A stretch of DNA of 64,000 nt from Quadrisphaera granulorum (GCF_003149145.1 NZ_QGDQ01000001.1:124001-188000), one strand, 5' to 3'. Shown: positions 1 to 10,066, counted from the first letter of the stretch. Made by a program: numbers and translations. The notes: generated by a model not told the origin, from the sequence alone.

Positions 1-324
1 GACTCGGGGGCGGCTGCAGGACGCAGTACCTCCGGTCGCGAATGATCACTCACGGTGATCAAGGTCGCCCAGATGGCCCCCTTGCTCGTGACCGTTCTCA
101 CGTTGACCTGGGCTGCGATGGTTGAACCTGGACAGACCGGACGCCGGGATGGCACTGTCGGTGACCGACAGCGCTCCGGGCCCGCCGGTGGTGCCCGCCT
201 GCCGCGTCGCGGTGGCGCCCTCCGGGCCCACTCGCACCAGACCCGCCTTCCCCCGGGTCCTCGCGGACCACCCGGGGCTCCGTGCTGCGCGCCCACGCGG
301 GTGCGCTGGTCTGGAAGGCCCTGA
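1..324. other. 5' edge, no gene recognised
   Basis: The first 324 bases hold only short overlapping open frames in all directions, none with a recognisable product, so I treat this as the intergenic or leader region upstream of the secreted protein that begins at 325. The only structure noted is the 19-base dyad at 43-61. A gene ending just outside the window cannot be excluded. Confidence 0.5.
43..61. repeat. 19-bp dyad with 7-bp arms
   Basis: The sequence TGATCACTCACGGTGATCA has perfect 7-base arms (TGATCAC / GTGATCA) around a 5-base centre. The symmetry is of the kind bound by dimeric regulators, but its distance (about 260 bases) from the next start codon leaves its role unknown. It is too short to be a convincing terminator. 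Confidence 0.35.
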
Positions 325-1179
325 GTGCTCCGTCCGTCACCCCGTCGACGTCCATCCCGCGGACCGGTGCGCACCGCCACCGGCTTGCTGGCCGCAGGCG
401 CCGTGGTGCTGACGGCATCGGGTGCGTCCCTCCTCACGCCGACGGGGACGACCTCCGAGGCGGGTCCGACCACGCATGAGCGCGTCGCCGCGGTGTGGCG
501 CGCCGCTGGCGACGAAGCCCCTCGCGCCGCCGCCGACGCGCAGCTGCTCGGGGAGCTGGCCGGCGAGCGCGGGCAGGGCGCGAGCCGCAGCCTCGACCGT
601 GCGGCTGCTCCGACAGCTCCTGCGGCCTCAGCCGGCGCGGACTCTGCACCCAGCGCGGCCACTGCGGACGCCGGGGCCGTCGCAGTGTCCGACGATCCCG
701 TCGCCCAGGCGCAGCAGCGGATCCAGGACCTGCAGGACCAGAAGGTGGCCGACGAGGCCGACACCGAGCTCCACGACGAGGCATCACAGGTCTCGGCGGC
801 TGAGGCACGCCAGGCGGTGGCCGCAGCCGAGCAGCAGCGGGCCGCCGAAGCGGAGCAGGCGGCTCTGGCGGCCGCCCAGGCCGACCCCCGGTCGGTGGCG
901 GCCCCGCTGGTCGCCGCCCGCGGGTGGGATGCCGGCCAGTTCCAGTGCCTGGACCGCCTGTGGACCAAGGAGTCCGGGTGGAAGTGGTCCGCGGACAACC
1001 CCTCGTCGAGCGCCTACGGCATCCCGCAGGCCTTGCCCGGGAAGAAGATGGCCTCCCACGGTGAAGGGTGGGTCGACGATCCCCGCGTTCAGATCGCCTG
1101 GGGCCTGGACTACATCGCTGACGTCTACGGCACGCCGTGCCGGGCCTGGGGCCACAGCCAGGCCGTCAATTGGTACTGA
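325..1179 (+). CDS. Secreted transglycosylase-like (lysozyme-fold) protein
   Basis: 284 residues beginning with GTG. A hydrophobic segment at about residues 18-36 should act as a signal peptide or anchor. An Ala/Ser-rich stretch follows, then an Ala/Gln/Glu-rich probable coiled coil (about 130-190), and a C-terminal globular domain (about 205-284) with WTKESGWKW, a GIPQALPG motif and a DPRVQIAWGLDYI helix. This is the pattern of actinobacterial aggregation-promoting-factor/lytic-transglycosylase-like domains, with Glu216 as the likely catalytic acid. The expected role is cell-wall remodelling outside the membrane. It stands alone, convergent with fumC across a strong hairpin. The N-terminal start is the least certain part; the domain call is from motif pattern only. 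Confidence 0.75.
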   Translation: MLRPSPRRRPSRGPVRTATGLLAAGAVVLTASGASLLTPTGTTSEAGPTTHERVAAVWRAAGDEAPRAAADAQLLGELAGERGQGASRSLDRAAAPTAPAASAGADSAPSAATADAGAVAVSDDPVAQAQQRIQDLQDQKVADEADTELHDEASQVSAAEARQAVAAAEQQRAAEAEQAALAAAQADPRSVAAPLVAARGWDAGQFQCLDRLWTKESGWKWSADNPSSSAYGIPQALPGKKMASHGEGWVDDPRVQIAWGLDYIADVYGTPCRAWGHSQAVNWY

Positions 1180-1229
1180 TCTGTCGCTGGTGTTGACCGG
1201 TTGCCCGGCTCACACCGCCGGCTGACACG

Positions 1230-1276
1230 AACGCCCGAGGGCCCCGCAGACCTGGTCTGCGGGGCCCTCGGGCGTT
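1230..1276. terminator. Bidirectional hairpin between convergent genes
   Basis: Two perfectly complementary 23-base arms (1230-1252 and 1254-1276) are separated by a single T, giving a very G+C-rich hairpin whose tip must open to form a loop. It lies between the stop of the secreted protein (+) and the stop of fumC (-). There is no T run, so it may act on either strand by stem strength alone. Confidence 0.75.
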
Positions 1277-1293
1277 CTCCTGCGCTGGTGAGG

Positions 1294-2730
1294 CTAGGCC
1301 TTTGTGGGCGGGCGGGTCATCGCCATGACGTCGAGGGCCGTGTCGAGCTGAGCCTCGGTGACCTCACCGCGCTCGACGAAGCCCAGGTCGATGACGGCCT
1401 GGCGCACCGTGACGCCCTTGGCCACGGCGTGCTTGGCCACCTTGGCGGCCGCCTCGTAGCCGATGACGCGGTTGAGCGGTGTGACGATCGAGGGCGAGGC
1501 CTCGGCGTAGTGGCGGGCCTGCTCGACGTCGGCCTCGAGCCCGTCGACCACCTTGGTGGCCAGCACCCGGGAGCCGTTGGCGAGCAGTCGCGTGCTCTCC
1601 AGCACGCCGAGCGCCATCACCGGGATCTGCACGTTGAGTTCGAAGGCGCCCGACGCGCCCGCCCAGGCGACGGTCGCGTCGTTGCCGATGACGCGGGCGC
1701 ACACCATGAGCACGGCCTCGTTGATGACCGGGTTGACCTTGCCCGGCATGATCGAGGAGCCCGGCTGGAGGTCGGGGATGCGCAGTTCGCCTAGGCCCGT
1801 GTTGGGGCCGGATCCCATCCACCGCAGGTCGTTGTTGACCTTGGTCAGGCTCACGGCAATGGTCTTCAGCTGACCCGACAGCTCCACCAGGCCGTCACGC
1901 GCGGACTGTGCCTCGAAGTGGTCGCGTGCCTCGGTGAGCGGCAGGCCGGTGTCTTCGGCGAGCAGCTCGATGACGCGCTGCGGGAACCCGGCGGGGGTGT
2001 TGATGCCGGTGCCCACCGCGGTGCCGCCCAGGGGCACCTCGGCCACGCGGGGCAGCACCGCCTGCAGCCGCTCGATGCCGTAGCGGACCGCCGCGGCGTA
2101 CCCGCCGAACTCCTGCCCGAGCGTCACGGGGGTCGCGTCCATGAGGTGGGTGCGCCCCGACTTCACGACCTGCGCGAACTCCGACGCCTTGGCCTCCAGG
2201 GAGGCGGCGAGCTGCTCCAGGGCCGGCACGAGGTCGTTGACGACGGCGCTGGTGGCCGCCACGTGCACCGACGTCGGGAAGACGTCGTTGCTGGACTGGG
2301 AGGCGTTGACGTGGTCGTTGGGGTGCACGGCCTCGCCGAGGGAACGGCTGGCGAGCGTGGCGATGACCTCGTTGGCATTCATGTTCGAGCTGGTGCCCGA
2401 CCCGGTCTGGAACACGTCGACGGGGAACTGGTCGTCGTGGGCGCCGGTGGCCACCTCCTCCGCGGCGGCTGCGATCGCGTCCGCCACGGCCTGGGGGAGC
2501 ACACCCAGCTCGGCGTTGGCCAGTGCCGCGGCCTTCTTGACGCGCGCCAGGGCCTCGATGTGGCTGCGCTCCAGCGGGGTGCCGCTGATGGGGAAGTTCT
2601 CGACGGCGCGCTGCGTCTGCGCGCGCCACAGGGCTGCCGCGGGAACGCGGACCTCACCCATGGTGTCGTGCTCGATGCGGTACTCCGCGCCATCTACCGT
2701 GCCCACCGTCGGGCCCTTCGCGTCAACCAT
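1294..2730 (-). CDS. fumC: Class II fumarate hydratase
   Basis: 478 residues if started at the ATG at 2730 (MVDAKGPT). It interconverts fumarate and L-malate in the cytosolic TCA cycle. The family signature [11 protein letters not shown] is at about residues 322-332, with the substrate-site motif [13 protein letters not shown] and the [11 protein letters not shown] loop also intact; the length fits the iron-independent class II enzymes. No clear Shine-Dalgarno sequence precedes this ATG, and the reading frame stays open upstream through a methyltransferase-like domain (see the 1294-3570 entry), so stand-alone translation is assumed from family homology rather than shown. The gene lies downstream of the carbonic anhydrase on the same strand. 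The enzyme call is firm. Confidence 0.93.
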   Translation of the reverse strand: MVDAKGPTVGTVDGAEYRIEHDTMGEVRVPAAALWRAQTQRAVENFPISGTPLERSHIEALARVKKAAALANAELGVLPQAVADAIAAAAEEVATGAHDDQFPVDVFQTGSGTSSNMNANEVIATLASRSLGEAVHPNDHVNASQSSNDVFPTSVHVAATSAVVNDLVPALEQLAASLEAKASEFAQVVKSGRTHLMDATPVTLGQEFGGYAAAVRYGIERLQAVLPRVAEVPLGGTAVGTGINTPAGFPQRVIELLAEDTGLPLTEARDHFEAQSARDGLVELSGQLKTIAVSLTKVNNDLRWMGSGPNTGLGELRIPDLQPGSSIMPGKVNPVINEAVLMVCARVIGNDATVAWAGASGAFELNVQIPVMALGVLESTRLLANGSRVLATKVVDGLEADVEQARHYAEASPSIVTPLNRVIGYEAAAKVAKHAVAKGVTVRQAVIDLGFVERGEVTEAQLDTALDVMAMTRPPTKA

Positions 2731-3570
2731 GGTGCCGATCGTCGCAGAACCGCTCGGCGCGCCGACACCGGCTCCCGGCACGTGACCACCCGATCGGGCG
2801 GCACCGCGGGCCACCACCAGCCAGTACTCCAGCGAGCGGCCTTCCCGCTCCACTACCTGCCGCACGATCTGGACGTCGCGCAGACCTCGTGTGCCGCGCG
2901 CGACAGCGGCCAGCGCCGACGGCTCGTGGGAGCACCACACGGCCAGCACCCCGTCGGGCGCCAGCGCCGCCGCAGCCGCTGCCAGGCCGGCGTCGTCGTA
3001 CAGGTGGGTGTTGGTCGGCGCCACGAGGAAGCCGGGGCCGTTGTCGATGTCGAGGAGCACAGCGTCGAGCGAGGCAGGCTCCGCCGCGCGCAGCGCAGCG
3101 GCGACATCGTCGACGACGACGTCGACCCGCGGGTCCGCCAGCACGTCAGCGGTGGCGGGCACAAGCCCCGCGCGCACCCACTCGACGACGCTCGGCTCGA
3201 GCTCCACCACCACCGCGCGGACCACGCGGGCGTCGGTGAGCACCTCGGCGAGGGTGAATCCGAGCCCGAGGCCCCCGACGAGCACGCGCCACCCGCCGCC
3301 GTCGTCGCTCCTGGCAGCCTCGTCGGCTCCCAGGAGGTCGAGCGCGACGCTGGCGAGGAGGCGCTCGGTGGAGGCGTCGCCGTCGTCCATGACGAGGACC
3401 CCACCGACCGCCAGCTCCACCAGTGCAACCTCTCCGGGGGCCGTGTCGCGGCGGCGCAGCACCACCTCACCGGAGACACCGTCAGCGCGGCCGAGTTCGG
3501 TCCAGACCGGTCCGACTCCTACCGGCCCGACTCCTCCTAACCCGATCCCTATCGGACCGGCTGCGGTCAC
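1294..3570 (-). CDS. Spermidine-synthase-like domain in frame with fumarase
   Basis: From a GTG at 3570 the frame runs 758 codons to the fumC stop. The first 280 (2731-3570) form a class I SAM-dependent methyltransferase fold like the spermine/spermidine synthase family: motif [14 protein letters not shown], the acidic [11 protein letters not shown] strand and the [14 protein letters not shown] strand. The GTG sits 8 bases after the carbonic anhydrase stop and has GAGGG upstream, a reasonable ribosome site. Codon by codon, the junction (ending [11 protein letters not shown]) contains no stop, so ribosomes that start here must read into fumC. Either a real fusion protein is made, or a stop or frame change has been lost by mutation or sequencing error. 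No aminopropyltransferase partner (speD) is present, so polyamine synthesis is not implied. Confidence 0.6.
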   Translation of the reverse strand: MTAAGPIGIGLGGVGPVGVGPVWTELGRADGVSGEVVLRRRDTAPGEVALVELAVGGVLVMDDGDASTERLLASVALDLLGADEAARSDDGGGWRVLVGGLGLGFTLAEVLTDARVVRAVVVELEPSVVEWVRAGLVPATADVLADPRVDVVVDDVAAALRAAEPASLDAVLLDIDNGPGFLVAPTNTHLYDDAGLAAAAAALAPDGVLAVWCSHEPSALAAVARGTRGLRDVQIVRQVVEREGRSLEYWLVVARGAARSGGHVPGAGVGAPSGSATIGTMVDAKGPTVGTVDGAEYRIEHDTMGEVRVPAAALWRAQTQRAVENFPISGTPLERSHIEALARVKKAAALANAELGVLPQAVADAIAAAAEEVATGAHDDQFPVDVFQTGSGTSSNMNANEVIATLASRSLGEAVHPNDHVNASQSSNDVFPTSVHVAATSAVVNDLVPALEQLAASLEAKASEFAQVVKSGRTHLMDATPVTLGQEFGGYAAAVRYGIERLQAVLPRVAEVPLGGTAVGTGINTPAGFPQRVIELLAEDTGLPLTEARDHFEAQSARDGLVELSGQLKTIAVSLTKVNNDLRWMGSGPNTGLGELRIPDLQPGSSIMPGKVNPVINEAVLMVCARVIGNDATVAWAGASGAFELNVQIPVMALGVLESTRLLANGSRVLATKVVDGLEADVEQARHYAEASPSIVTPLNRVIGYEAAAKVAKHAVAKGVTVRQAVIDLGFVERGEVTEAQLDTALDVMAMTRPPTKA

Positions 3571-3578
3571 GCCGGCCC

Positions 3579-4286
3579 TCAGGCGTTGACCGAGTCGGCG
3601 CCTTCGAGCAGCGTCACGCGCCCGGTGGCCAACTCGTACGCGGCACCCACGACGGCGGCGCGGCCCGCCTCGACGGCGCGGGCCAGCGCCGAGGAACGGT
3701 CGCGGAGGAGGTTGGCGGTGGCCTTGACGTGGGCGGCGCCCACGATGGTGGCCTCGACGGCCGGGTCGTCGTCGCGGGCCCGGCCATGCCGCGCCACGAG
3801 GATGCTCGGGGCGACCCGCTCGACGATGTCGCGGACGTACCCGCCGGGCACGGAGCCGCCGTCGAGCGCGTCCAGGGCTGCGCCCACCGCACCGCACCGC
3901 TCGTGGCCGAGGACGACGACGAGCGGCACGCCCAGCACGTCCACCCCGTACTCGACGGAGCCGAGCACCGCGGAGTCGACCACGTGCCCCGCCGTCCTCA
4001 CGACGAAGAGGTCGCCCAGGTCGGCGTCGAAGACGAACTCCGCCGGGACGCGGGAGTCCGAGCAGCCCACCACCAGCGCGAACGGACGCTGCTCGGTGAC
4101 CAGCTCGGCGCGCTTGGAGGCGGTGCCGACCTCCGAGCTCCGTTCCACCACAAACCGTTCGTTGCCCGCGGCGAGGGCTGCCCACGCCTGGGCTGGAGTC
4201 GAAGGCCGCTCTGCAGAGGGCGGCGGGCTGTCTGGGCGGACGGAGGGCGGCAGCACGGGCACGGCCGCATGATGCCGCAGACGCAC
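3579..4286 (-). CDS. Beta-class carbonic anhydrase
   Basis: 235 residues, GTG start at 4286. It catalyses reversible hydration of CO2 to bicarbonate in the cytosol. The zinc ligands of the family are visible: Cys75 in CSDSR with the Asp77/Arg79 dyad, His128 and Cys131 in GHERC. The first 30 or so residues are Pro/Arg-rich and may be linker or an over-long start. It is followed after 8 bases by the methyltransferase-fumarase frame, so the three functions are probably co-transcribed. Bicarbonate supply to carboxylation reactions feeding the TCA cycle is a plausible reason for the linkage, but that is inference. Confidence 0.9.
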   Translation of the reverse strand: MRLRHHAAVPVLPPSVRPDSPPPSAERPSTPAQAWAALAAGNERFVVERSSEVGTASKRAELVTEQRPFALVVGCSDSRVPAEFVFDADLGDLFVVRTAGHVVDSAVLGSVEYGVDVLGVPLVVVLGHERCGAVGAALDALDGGSVPGGYVRDIVERVAPSILVARHGRARDDDPAVEATIVGAAHVKATANLLRDRSSALARAVEAGRAAVVGAAYELATGRVTLLEGADSVNA

Positions 4287-4307
4287 CGGTACCGCCCGTC
4301 GTGATCG

Positions 4308-5780
4308 TCACTGAGCGCGTGGTGACCGCGTGCGCAACGCGAAACCCACCGCGGCGGCTGCGACCAGGCACAGCGCGGCGTCCACCACCAGTGCCGCGCG
4401 CACGCCGGGCAGCAGGCCGCCCGCGGCGCCACCGGCGCTGAAGGCCGTGATGACCGCCGCCAGCACCGGCGTGCCGAGCGTCATCCCGACCTGCTGGGAC
4501 ATCGTCACCAGGCCCGTGGCCATGCCCTGCAGCTCGTCCGGCACTCCCGAGGTAGCAGACACGACCCCCGCCACGATGGCGAGCAGGTGGGCCACCCCCG
4601 TGACCACACCCAGCACCGTCAGAGGGAGCACCCACGCCCGCTGGTCACCTCCCAGCGCCAGCGCCCCGACGGCGGCCCCCTGCACGAGGAAGCCCAGGCA
4701 GATCGTGCGCGTCACCCCGGCCTTGGCGATGACGCGAGGGGCCAGCACCCCACCGGTGACGGACGCGACGCCGAGAGCCCCGAACACCAGGCCGGTGACG
4801 AGCGGCGAGAACCCCAGCACCTCCTGCAGGTGCAGGGTGAGCACGAACACCAACGCTGTCTCGGTGGCGAACACCGTGACCAGCGTGAGGTTCCCCCAGC
4901 TCACCTGGCGCTGGCGCAGCACCTCCAGCCGCACCAGCGGGTGCGCGGCGCGACGCTCCACGGACACGAACACCGCCGCAGAGACCACAGCAACGGCCAG
5001 AGCGCCCGCCACCGCAGGGTCGAACCAGCTGTGGGTGCCCGCCCGCGAGATGGCGAAGACCAGCGCGACCAGCGCCGTGGTCACCGTGAGAGCCCCCGGC
5101 ACGTCCAGGCGCTCACGAGGTGCGCCAGTGGCCCGCCCCGGCGAGGTCCCGGCTGCCTCGCGCAGTGACAGCGGCCCCGCCACCAGCACGAACGCCGCCA
5201 CCGCCACGTTGAGGAAGAAGGCCCACCGCCAGCTCACCGCCTCGGTGAGCACACCGCCCAGCAGGGCCCCGCACGTGAACCCCGCCGCCATGAGCGCGCT
5301 GTTGAGGCCGAGCACACGGTCTCGGGCGGGCCCTTCGGGGAACGCGGTGGTCAGCAGCGACAGCGCGGCGGGCGTGACCATCGCCGTCGCCACGCCCTGG
5401 GCCACCCGAGAGGAGAGCAGCACCGCGGGGTCGGTGGCCAACCCGCCAACGAGGGAGGCGACACCCAGCAGGGCCGCGCCGAGCAGAAAGATCCGCCGGC
5501 GCCCCACCAGGTCGGCAAGGCGCCCGAACAGCAGGGTGAAACCGGCCGCGCACACCGCGAAGCCGCTAGTGACCCACTGCAGGTCGTCGACGCCGAGGCC
5601 GACGTCCCTCCCGATCCGCGGCAGCGCCACCGTGAGGATCGAGAAGTCGACCGCCAGCGTGAAGCTGGCGGTGAACAGCACGAGCACGGCCAGGCGCTCG
5701 CGGAGGGAGAGCCGCGTTGATGGCGCCGAGGGAGCTGATGGGGGTGCTGCGGGAGCTGGTGACGCGGCTGACGTGGGCAT
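4308..5780 (-). CDS. MFS drug/solute exporter, DHA2 type
   Basis: 490 residues from the ATG at 5780, chosen because AGGAGG lies 5-6 bases upstream; longer frames starting upstream lack this. After a Pro/Ala/Ser-rich cytoplasmic N-terminus come about 14 hydrophobic segments. The DHA2-type motifs are present: [20 protein letters not shown] in TM1 and [17 protein letters not shown] between TM2 and TM3. Members of this family are proton-driven multidrug or small-molecule exporters of the inner membrane. The divergent XRE regulator at 5913 is the likely controller. The substrate cannot be told from the sequence. Confidence 0.87.
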   Translation of the reverse strand: MPTSAASPAPAAPPSAPSAPSTRLSLRERLAVLVLFTASFTLAVDFSILTVALPRIGRDVGLGVDDLQWVTSGFAVCAAGFTLLFGRLADLVGRRRIFLLGAALLGVASLVGGLATDPAVLLSSRVAQGVATAMVTPAALSLLTTAFPEGPARDRVLGLNSALMAAGFTCGALLGGVLTEAVSWRWAFFLNVAVAAFVLVAGPLSLREAAGTSPGRATGAPRERLDVPGALTVTTALVALVFAISRAGTHSWFDPAVAGALAVAVVSAAVFVSVERRAAHPLVRLEVLRQRQVSWGNLTLVTVFATETALVFVLTLHLQEVLGFSPLVTGLVFGALGVASVTGGVLAPRVIAKAGVTRTICLGFLVQGAAVGALALGGDQRAWVLPLTVLGVVTGVAHLLAIVAGVVSATSGVPDELQGMATGLVTMSQQVGMTLGTPVLAAVITAFSAGGAAGGLLPGVRAALVVDAALCLVAAAAVGFALRTRSPRAQ

Positions 5781-5912
5781 CGGACCTCCTGGATGGAGCG
5801 ATTGCGGAGGTCTCGACGGTGGCGGGGGAGGGCGGTGGCCAGCCAGGTCCTGCGTTTTCCTACCAGCGGCAGGGTCAGGCTGAGGACGGCGCGCATCATC
5901 GATCATGGCTCG
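5781..5912. promoter_or_regulatory. Divergent promoter region, MFS / XRE regulator
   Basis: 132 bases separate the divergent starts of the exporter and the regulator and must hold both promoters. An AGGAGG ribosome site for the exporter lies at the left end. Near the regulator start, an ATCATCGATCATG stretch is nearly palindromic and could be an operator. No convincing -35/-10 pair was found. Confidence 0.45.
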
Positions 5913-6812
5913 GTGACCGTGTCTGCCCCTCCGCCGTCCGCCACGCGCCAGCCCTCGTCACCGTCGCGTCCGCCCGGTCCGCTGGGTGACTTCCTGCGGG
6001 CCCGCCGGGAGGCGCTCACCCCTGAGCGCGCGGGAGTGCACAGCTACGGCCGGCGTCGGGTGCAGGGCCTGCGGCGCGAGGAGGTGGCCCAGATCGCCGG
6101 GGTCTCGGTCGCCTACTACACCCGGCTGGAGCAGGGGACGGCGACGACGGCGTCGGTGCCGATCCTGGAGGCTCTCGCCCGGGCGCTCCTCCTCACCGAC
6201 GACGAGCGCACGCACCTGCTGGCCCTCGCCGGTCCGCGCCACGCCTCGCGTCGTCGTCCTCGCCGGGCCGAGCACGCCACCCCCGCGGCGAGCCAGGTCC
6301 TCGCAGCCGTCGACGAGGTCCCGGCCATCCTGTTCGGGCGCCGTAACGACGTGCTCGGCTGGAACCGCAGCGGCCACGCGCTCTTCGCCGGTCACCTCCC
6401 CTTCGAGGCACCCGACGACCCGGCGGCCCGGCCCAACTTCCCGCGGATGGTCTTCCTCGACCCGCACGTCCGCGGAGTGTTCCGCGAGTGGCGGGACGAA
6501 GCGTCACGCGTCGTCGCTGGTCTGCGTTTCCTCGCGGGGGCCGCCGTCGACGATCCGGCGTTCGCCGAGCTCGTGGGGGAGCTGAGCCTTTCCAGCCCCG
6601 AGTTCGCGGCGCTGTGGAGCCGGCAAGGGGTGGTCAAGTGCTCCAGCGGCACCAAGCTGCTGCGGCACCCTCAGGTGGGTGACCTGGACGTCGACTTCCA
6701 GGTCATGGAGCTCCTAGAGGCCGACGGCCAGCGCATGGTGCTGTACACGGCGCCGCCGGGCAGCAGCTCCGCGCACGCCCTCGCCCTGCTGCGGGCCACC
6801 ACCGACGCGTGA
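5913..6812 (+). CDS. XRE-family regulator with MmyB-like ligand domain
   Basis: 299 residues from GTG at 5913. A helix-turn-helix lies at about residues 54-75 (RREEVAQIAGVSVAYYTRLEQG is its core). The C-terminal two thirds match the MmyB-like ligand-binding domain found in many actinobacterial repressors: the LGWNRSGHALFAG, DPHVRGVFREW and KLLRHPQVGDLDVDFQ segments are typical, and some members bind fatty-acid-like ligands. Divergent placement next to the MFS exporter suggests it represses that exporter and responds to its substrate. A second GTG at 5919 is an equally possible start. Confidence 0.85.
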   Translation: MTVSAPPPSATRQPSSPSRPPGPLGDFLRARREALTPERAGVHSYGRRRVQGLRREEVAQIAGVSVAYYTRLEQGTATTASVPILEALARALLLTDDERTHLLALAGPRHASRRRPRRAEHATPAASQVLAAVDEVPAILFGRRNDVLGWNRSGHALFAGHLPFEAPDDPAARPNFPRMVFLDPHVRGVFREWRDEASRVVAGLRFLAGAAVDDPAFAELVGELSLSSPEFAALWSRQGVVKCSSGTKLLRHPQVGDLDVDFQVMELLEADGQRMVLYTAPPGSSSAHALALLRATTDA

Positions 6813-6835
6813 GCGCCGACGCCTGAGGTCAGCCC

Positions 6836-7765
6836 TCAGACGCCGAGCAGCTCCCGGCGCCACGGCGGGTCGGCGCCCGGACGGGACACGGTGATCGCGC
6901 CGACGCGCGCGGCGTGCGCGAGGAGGGTCTGCACGTCGTCGTTGTGGATGTCGCGCAGCGCCTCGCGGCGCGCAGCGCCCAGCAGGTCGTGCTCGGCGAG
7001 ACCGTCGATGAGGGCCGCCATCACCGAGTCACCGGCGCCGACGGTGTCGGCCACCGTCACCTTCTGAGCCCGCACCTCCGCGCGTCCGCTGCGCGCCCGG
7101 GCCACCAGGCCCTGCGCCCCGCGGGTCATCACAGCGAGCGACACGCCGCGGTCCACCCAGGAGGCCAGCAAGGCCTCGTGGTCGCCGCCCGGCTGGAGCC
7201 AGTCGGCGTCTTCGTCGGACAGCTTCACCACGTCGCAGTGATCGATGAGCGCGTCGATGCGCTCGCGCACCAGCGTCGGGTCACCCATGAGCGAAGGCCG
7301 CACGTTCGGGTCGAACGAGGTGGTGGCGGTGGCGCGGTAGCGCTGCACCAGCTGGCTCACAGCCCCGGCGCCCGGTTCGAACCACGAGCCGATCGACCCG
7401 GTGTGAACCGCCAGGGGAGCCTCCGGCAGCGCCGCGTCAAGGGCCGAACCCTCGGGCAGCTCCCACGTGAGGTCGAACACGTACGAGGCCGACCCGTCGG
7501 CCGCCAGCGTCGCCTGAGCGGTAGACGTCGCGCCGGGCCGCACGGTGCCGTCGACGATCTCGACTCCGGAGGCCCGCAGGTGGGCCAGGACGGCCGCGCC
7601 GCGCTCGTCATCGCCCAGGTGGGCGAGCAGCTGCGTGGCACGACCCAGCCGCGACAGGCCGATGGCCACGTTCAACGGACTGCCGCCGGGGTACTCCCGG
7701 GCGCTGCCGTCGGCGGAGTGGACGACGTCGACCAACGCCTCGCCGATGACGAGCACAGAGCTCAC
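6836..7765 (-). CDS. PfkB-family carbohydrate kinase (fructokinase-like)
   Basis: 309 residues. The GTG at 7765 is preceded by AGGAGG at a 6-base spacing, which rules out the longer frame upstream. It phosphorylates a sugar with ATP in the cytosol. PfkB signatures are present: an N-terminal GGSPLNVAIGLSRLG and a C-terminal DTVGAGDSVMAALIDGL, with Asp246 as catalytic base and the GAGD anion hole at 243-246. Its close resemblance to bacterial fructokinases suggests fructose as substrate, but PfkB proteins also act on ribose, adenosine and other sugars. No sugar transporter is adjacent. Confidence 0.85.
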   Translation of the reverse strand: MSSVLVIGEALVDVVHSADGSAREYPGGSPLNVAIGLSRLGRATQLLAHLGDDERGAAVLAHLRASGVEIVDGTVRPGATSTAQATLAADGSASYVFDLTWELPEGSALDAALPEAPLAVHTGSIGSWFEPGAGAVSQLVQRYRATATTSFDPNVRPSLMGDPTLVRERIDALIDHCDVVKLSDEDADWLQPGGDHEALLASWVDRGVSLAVMTRGAQGLVARARSGRAEVRAQKVTVADTVGAGDSVMAALIDGLAEHDLLGAARREALRDIHNDDVQTLLAHAARVGAITVSRPGADPPWRRELLGV

Positions 7766-7864
7766 GGGTGACCTCCTGTCACGCGCCCGGTGCGGACGCT
7801 GGGAAGCGGACTGTAGCGGCAGCGATCGCCGTGACCTCACCCGTGCGAGTGCGAGCATGGTGGG

Positions 7865-8482
7865 GTGAGCGAGGTCCGGTCAGCAGCGAACCCTGTGCCG
7901 CCCCCTGCGGGCAAGCGGCCACGGGGGTTCGAGACACCCGGCGACATGCTCCGCACCATGCTCTTCGTGCTGGGGCTCGTGCTGGTGCTCGTCTTCATCA
8001 CCGCTCGCCCGCCCGGTGACCACCGACCCCCTGCCGACGTCGCCGCCACCGCGGCGCAGGCCACCGCCAGCGGCCTGACCGCGAGCGTGCCGTCACTGCC
8101 CGAGGGGTGGAAGCCCTCCACCACCCGCTTCGGCCCGGACGCCGCGGAGGGCCTGCCGACCTTCCACGTCGGCTACCTCGACCCGGCCGGCGCCTACGGC
8201 GGCATCAGCGTCACCCAGGCCACCACACCCGGGTGGGTGGAGGGCGTGGCCGGTGAGGCTGCTGTCGCCGACGGCACCCGCGACCTCGCCGGGCGCACCT
8301 GGGACGTGTGGACCAACGCCGACACCCGCGGCATCACCCTGGTCAGCGACCCGGCGACCAACCCGACCGCCGACGTCACGGGCCCGGCCGTCGCCGTGAC
8401 CAGCCGAGGGGACGACGCCGCGCTCCAGACGCTCGCTCAGGCCGCCGTCGCCTCCGTCGGGACCCCGGCGGCGCAAGGCTGA
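7865..8482 (+). CDS. DUF4245 family membrane-anchored protein
   Basis: 205 residues from GTG. A cytoplasmic basic N-terminus is followed by one transmembrane segment at about residues 33-48 (MLFVLGLVLVLVFITA) and an extracytoplasmic domain with the SLPEGWKPSTTRF and YLDPAGAYGGISVTQA segments that mark DUF4245. Function is unknown. This family commonly sits beside xseB/xseA in actinobacteria, as here, where it is convergent with them. No catalytic motif was seen. Confidence 0.8.
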   Translation: MSEVRSAANPVPPPAGKRPRGFETPGDMLRTMLFVLGLVLVLVFITARPPGDHRPPADVAATAAQATASGLTASVPSLPEGWKPSTTRFGPDAAEGLPTFHVGYLDPAGAYGGISVTQATTPGWVEGVAGEAAVADGTRDLAGRTWDVWTNADTRGITLVSDPATNPTADVTGPAVAVTSRGDDAALQTLAQAAVASVGTPAAQG

Positions 8483-8507
8483 CGTGCGGCTGTCGCCGGA
8501 CTGACGC

Positions 8508-8726
8508 TCAGCCCTGGGAGCGAGCCGCCTCCAGACGCTCGCGGGCGCCGTCCAGCCACTGTTGGCACCGCGTGGCCAGCGCCTCGCCGCGCTCCCACAG
8601 GCGCAGCGACTCCTCCAGGCTCGCGCCGCCGGTCTCCAGGCGGCGCACCACCTCGACCAGCTGGTCGCGCGCCTGCTCGTAGCCGAGCTGTGCGATCTCC
8701 TCGGGCAGTGCCGGTGCGTCAGCCAT
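8508..8726 (-). CDS. xseB: Exodeoxyribonuclease VII small subunit
   Basis: 72 residues from ATG at 8726, overlapping the end of xseA by 8 bases, so the two subunits are translationally coupled. The small helical protein shows the family core [20 protein letters not shown] followed by [15 protein letters not shown]. It coats the large subunit in the complex that digests single-stranded DNA to oligonucleotides during repair. Confidence 0.93.
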   Translation of the reverse strand: MADAPALPEEIAQLGYEQARDQLVEVVRRLETGGASLEESLRLWERGEALATRCQQWLDGARERLEAARSQG

Positions 8727-10044
8727 CGTCGTCCTCCTGGAAGTTCTCGTCGTCTTCGCTGTCGACCACCTCAACGACGATCGACCCACGCGCCAGCCGC
8801 GCCCGCAGCCACTCACCGGCCGGGGCGTCCTCGGGAGAGCGGACCACCTGGCCCTCGTCGGTCTGCAGCACCGCGTACCCGCGCTCCAGCACAGCCGCAG
8901 GGCTCAGCGCCCGCACGCTCGCGGTCAACCCCGCCAGCACCCCCGCCTGCTCGCGCAGCCGACCCTCCAGCGCCCGGCGCCCGCGCTCGCGGGCCTCGGT
9001 GACCGTGCGGGTGGGCTCGGCGAGCAGGGCGCGCGGGTCGGCCAGCACCGGGCGCGAGCGCAGCTGCGCAAGGTGGGTCTGCTCAGAGTCGACAAGGCGC
9101 AGCACCGTGCGCCGCAGCCGGGAGCGAGCGACCTCGAGACCCGCCAGCTCCTCGGCGACCGCGGGGACCACGCGCCGTCCGGCGTCGGTGGGGGTGGAGG
9201 CGCGCACGTCCGCCACGAGGTCGAGCAGGACGTTGTCGACCTCGTGCCCGATCGCGCTCACCACGGGCGTGGCGCAGGCGGCCACCGCGCGGCACAGGGC
9301 CTCGTTGCTGAAGGGGAGCAGGTCCTCCAGGGAGCCGCCGCCGCGGGCGACGACGATGACGTCGACGTCGGGGTGGTCGTCGAGTTCGGCCACGGCCGCG
9401 CTCACCTCGGACACCGCGCCGGTGCCCTGCACGGCCACCTGCCGGATCTCGAAGCGGACACCGGGCCAGCGGTCGCTGGCGGTGCGCACCACGTCGCGCT
9501 CGGCCGCGCTGGCGCGCCCGCAGACCAGACCCACGCAGCGCGGCAGGAACGGCAGCGGTTTCTTGCGGTGCTCGTCGAGCAGGCCCTCGGAGGCGAGCAC
9601 GCGCTTGAGGTGCTCGATGCGCGCCAGCAGCTCGCCCACGCCCACCGGGCGGATGTCGGTGGCCTGCAGCTGCAGCACGCCGCGCTTGGTCCAGAACTCG
9701 GGGCTGGCCCGCACCACCACGCGGGCGCCCTCGGCGAGCCCCCCGGGCAGCGCGTCGAGCAGGCGCACGTGGGCGCTGACCGGCAGGGACATGTCGACGT
9801 CGGTGTCGCGGAGGGTGAGGTATGCCGTCGTCGTCCCAGGGCGCCGGGTGGCCTGGACCACCTGGCCCTCCACCCAGACCTGCGGCATCTTCGCCACGTA
9901 GTCGCTGATCTTCATGGTGAGCAGCCGCACCGGCCACGGGTGCTCCGCGCTGGTCTGCGCGGCGGTCGGCGGGAGCGCCGGGGCAGGGGTTGCCTGCTTC
10001 TGTCCGGCCCCCCGCTCGGCCGCTTGCGCTCCGGCTTCCACCAC
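8719..10044 (-). CDS. xseA: Exodeoxyribonuclease VII large subunit
   Basis: 441 residues from GTG at 10044. An N-terminal OB-fold (about 45-140; [18 protein letters not shown] onward) precedes the catalytic domain, which contains the [18 protein letters not shown] and [24 protein letters not shown] motifs, and an extended helical C-terminus that binds XseB. It degrades single-stranded DNA from both ends. It is divergent from ispH with only 22 bases between the starts, so their promoters overlap. The first 40 residues are poorly conserved and a downstream start is possible. Confidence 0.93.
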   Translation of the reverse strand: MVEAGAQAAERGAGQKQATPAPALPPTAAQTSAEHPWPVRLLTMKISDYVAKMPQVWVEGQVVQATRRPGTTTAYLTLRDTDVDMSLPVSAHVRLLDALPGGLAEGARVVVRASPEFWTKRGVLQLQATDIRPVGVGELLARIEHLKRVLASEGLLDEHRKKPLPFLPRCVGLVCGRASAAERDVVRTASDRWPGVRFEIRQVAVQGTGAVSEVSAAVAELDDHPDVDVIVVARGGGSLEDLLPFSNEALCRAVAACATPVVSAIGHEVDNVLLDLVADVRASTPTDAGRRVVPAVAEELAGLEVARSRLRRTVLRLVDSEQTHLAQLRSRPVLADPRALLAEPTRTVTEARERGRRALEGRLREQAGVLAGLTASVRALSPAAVLERGYAVLQTDEGQVVRSPEDAPAGEWLRARLARGSIVVEVVDSEDDENFQEDDDG

Positions 10045-10054
10045 GCCGCGACCT

Positions 10055-10060
10055 TACGAT
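10055..10060 (+). promoter_or_regulatory. TACGAT -10 box of ispH
   Basis: TACGAT lies 6 bases before the GTG of ispH. This spacing places the transcription start at or within a few bases of the start codon, so the mRNA is probably leaderless; there is no Shine-Dalgarno sequence. Confidence 0.6.
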
Positions 10061-10066
10061 GGACGT

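Noticed and set aside
1918-3540. 540-codon open frame on the plus strand over fumC
   Set aside because: Antisense shadow produced by high G+C; the product has no family features and the minus-strand fumarase is certain.
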